Shown here: piece after piece, positions 11,607 through 13,012 of the stretch | Position numbering within the stretch: the stretch's first letter is position 1 | Layout: every line of letters begins with the position of its first letter | Source: DAOVRL01 sp964459805 | GTDB taxonomy: Bacteria > Planctomycetota > Phycisphaerae > Sedimentisphaerales > Anaerobacaceae | Length of the DNA stretch: 13,012 nt | NCBI GenBank assembly: GCA_964459805.1 | Contig: CAYWOD010000097.1 | Location: 1 to 13,012, forward strand | Direction of reading: 5' to 3' | Made by a program: the position numbers and the translations under genes | Notes under the pieces: model-generated | What the model saw: the letters and a program-made list of their open reading frames with translations, nothing else | What the model was told of the DNA's origin: nothing | Databases searched by the model: none

Positions 11607-13012
11607 ATGCAGCAAAGCAACCGAATATGCTTGTGTCTCCGGCTTGCACTGCTGTTATTTTGCTCTATTGCTTTGCAGAGCCCCGCGTTTGCGCAGAAGC
11701 GTTGGAGCGGTGGTATCGCTGAGGGGACGATGTGGGAGACGCGGTATTATGTCGCTGACACCAACAAACCCGGGCCCGTCGTTATGATTGTAGGCGGCGT
11801 TCATGGGAACGAGCAGGCCGGGGCGCGTGCTGCAGAGCATATTCGGCACTGGAGAATTACAAAAGGCAAGCTGATTGTGCTGCCCCGCGCAAATAACCCG
11901 GCACTGAAGAACAATAGTCGCTCAATGCCCGCGCTACCCAGAGACCGCAGTAATTTGAATCGGAACTTTCCAAAATCGGACGGCGACCGGCCCAAGTGCA
12001 CGCTCAGCAAGGCCATCTGGGAGCTCGTCGGCTCGCACCGGCCGGACTGGCTGCTCGACCTGCACGAAGGCTCCGACTTTACGCGGATCAACAGTAAAAG
12101 TGTCGGCAGCTCCATCATCGCCGCCAAGTCGCCTGAAGTCATCAAACAGGCCCGGCGAATGCTCGATACGCTGAACGAGACCATAGAAGATCCCAATAAG
12201 AAGTTCGTTCTAAAAGGGCCGCCGGTCAATGGCAGTCTTGCGCGGGCGGCGGCCGAGCGATTGAAGATCAAATCAATGATTCTCGAGACGACCTACAAAG
12301 ACCAGCCCATCTCGCGTCGCGCCCGGCAGCATCGAATTATGGTGCACCAATTCCTCAGCGACCTGGCTATGGTTTCGATTAGTCCCGATGTGCTCGTTAG
12401 CGATGGCAAGCCGGAGAACGCAATGTTCGTCGCCGTCTATGACGCCGGCGGCGTGGGGGGCAAGGGCCCGGGCAACCTCGAGCACGACCTTGGCTCAATG
12501 CGAGAGGTCGTGATGCGCAGGGTCGGGGTATCTGAGATCACTGGCGGGGTTTTGAAGGAGTTCGATGTTCTGATCGTGCCGGGCGGCAGTGGGTCTAAGC
12601 AGGCCGGCGCTCTCGGAGACGATGGCTGTCGGGCGATAGTCGAATTCGTCGAAAACGGGGGCGGCTATGCCGGCTTCTGCGCCGGGGCATACCTTGCCTC
12701 GAATAATTACACCTGGTCGCTCAAGATAATCGACGCTGATGTAATCGACCGCAAGCACTGGAAGCGGGGCACCGGGCAGGTCAAGATCGAGCTGACGGGC
12801 GAAGGCCGGCGGCTTTTGTCCGATGAGCCGGGCCTGATCGATATCCGCTACGCCAACGGCCCCATCCTTGCGCCGGCGCAAGACGCGAACATTCCCGACT
12901 TCAAAGCCCTCGCTCACTTTCGCACAGAGATCAATAAGAACAACGCCCCGGAGGGCGTGATGAGTGCGCCAAGCGAAGCTGATGTGAGCAAGCTGGACAA
13001 TCCAGCCTGGTC
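11607..13012 (+). CDS. Secreted M14-type zinc carboxypeptidase/desuccinylase-like domain fused to a BPL_N amidotransferase-like domain (3' end beyond window)
   Basis: An uninterrupted frame of 468 codons runs off the window. Residues 1-29 are a signal peptide: Arg6, hydrophobic LRLALLLFCSIALQ, cut after AFA. Residues 40-255 form an M14/succinylglutamate desuccinylase-aspartoacylase-like domain: VGGVHGNEQAG gives zinc ligands His66 and Glu69, SNLNRNFP is the NxR substrate-binding motif, LLDLHEGSD gives zinc His153, and MILETTY gives the likely catalytic Glu228. These enzymes cut amide bonds next to a free carboxylate. From about residue 272 a second domain starts (FVAVYDAGGVGGKGPGN) with VLIVPGGSGSKQAG and a nucleophile elbow GGGYAGFCAGAYLA (Cys358), matching BPL_N (biotin-protein-ligase N-terminal, glutamine-amidotransferase-like), and the typical RYANGPIL near 414-421. 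All key residues are present. Position relative to polA is probably incidental. The substrate is unknown; a peptide or murein-derived amide outside the cytoplasm is a guess. AGGA lies 8 bases upstream of the ATG. Confidence 0.85.
   Translation, partial: MQQSNRICLCLRLALLLFCSIALQSPAFAQKRWSGGIAEGTMWETRYYVADTNKPGPVVMIVGGVHGNEQAGARAAEHIRHWRITKGKLIVLPRANNPALKNNSRSMPALPRDRSNLNRNFPKSDGDRPKCTLSKAIWELVGSHRPDWLLDLHEGSDFTRINSKSVGSSIIAAKSPEVIKQARRMLDTLNETIEDPNKKFVLKGPPVNGSLARAAAERLKIKSMILETTYKDQPISRRARQHRIMVHQFLSDLAMVSISPDVLVSDGKPENAMFVAVYDAGGVGGKGPGNLEHDLGSMREVVMRRVGVSEITGGVLKEFDVLIVPGGSGSKQAGALGDDGCRAIVEFVENGGGYAGFCAGAYLASNNYTWSLKIIDADVIDRKHWKRGTGQVKIELTGEGRRLLSDEPGLIDIRYANGPILAPAQDANIPDFKALAHFRTEINKNNAPEGVMSAPSEADVSKLDNPAW

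Overview
The window looks like a chromosomal segment from a Planctomycetota bacterium, most likely of the Phycisphaerae type. The clues are a Tat-exported formylglycine-type sulfatase, a remnant of a lamin-tail/CotH surface protein, a secreted M14-peptidase/BPL_N fusion, and mid-to-high GC coding sequence with mixed ATG and GTG starts. The phylum is inferred from gene content; no rRNA or tRNA gene is visible to confirm it.

Layout: positions 106-1819 hold a minus-strand operon. A near-consensus promoter (1890-1917) reads into a 32-codon signal-peptide ORF, then a class II fructose/tagatose-bisphosphate-type aldolase, then a D-2-hydroxyacid dehydrogenase that has lost its central part in frame. 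At 1952-2257 is a C-terminally truncated DUF4405-type membrane protein with palindromes upstream. Positions 2364-2819 carry the C-terminal third of an IS66-family transposase on the plus strand. Positions 2938-3521 hold two pieces of one large lamin-tail/CotH-type surface protein, joined out of frame. Almost everything in the first 3.5 kb is therefore damaged or shortened; only the aldolase looks whole.

From 3555 on, genes are intact. A Tat-signal sulfatase (3555-5030) and isoleucyl-tRNA synthetase ileS (5175-8084) lie on the minus strand. A 680-base divergent gap follows, holding the ileS promoter, a dispersed repeat, an orphan minus-strand terminator and the polA promoter. DNA polymerase I (8767-11475, plus) has all three enzymatic domains with intact active sites, and its promoter sits so close to the ATG that the mRNA is probably leaderless. 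The last gene (11607 to the window edge, plus, incomplete) encodes a secreted zinc carboxypeptidase/desuccinylase-like domain joined to a BPL_N glutamine-amidotransferase-like domain.

How the genes relate: ileS and polA are housekeeping genes. The aldolase and dehydrogenase share an operon and would act in sugar or sugar-acid catabolism if the dehydrogenase worked. The sulfatase fits the polysaccharide-degrading lifestyle of the phylum. I see no phage, CRISPR or defence system. The most unusual features are the run of gene deletions at the left, the repeat that supplies the ileS stop codon, and the M14-BPL_N fusion.
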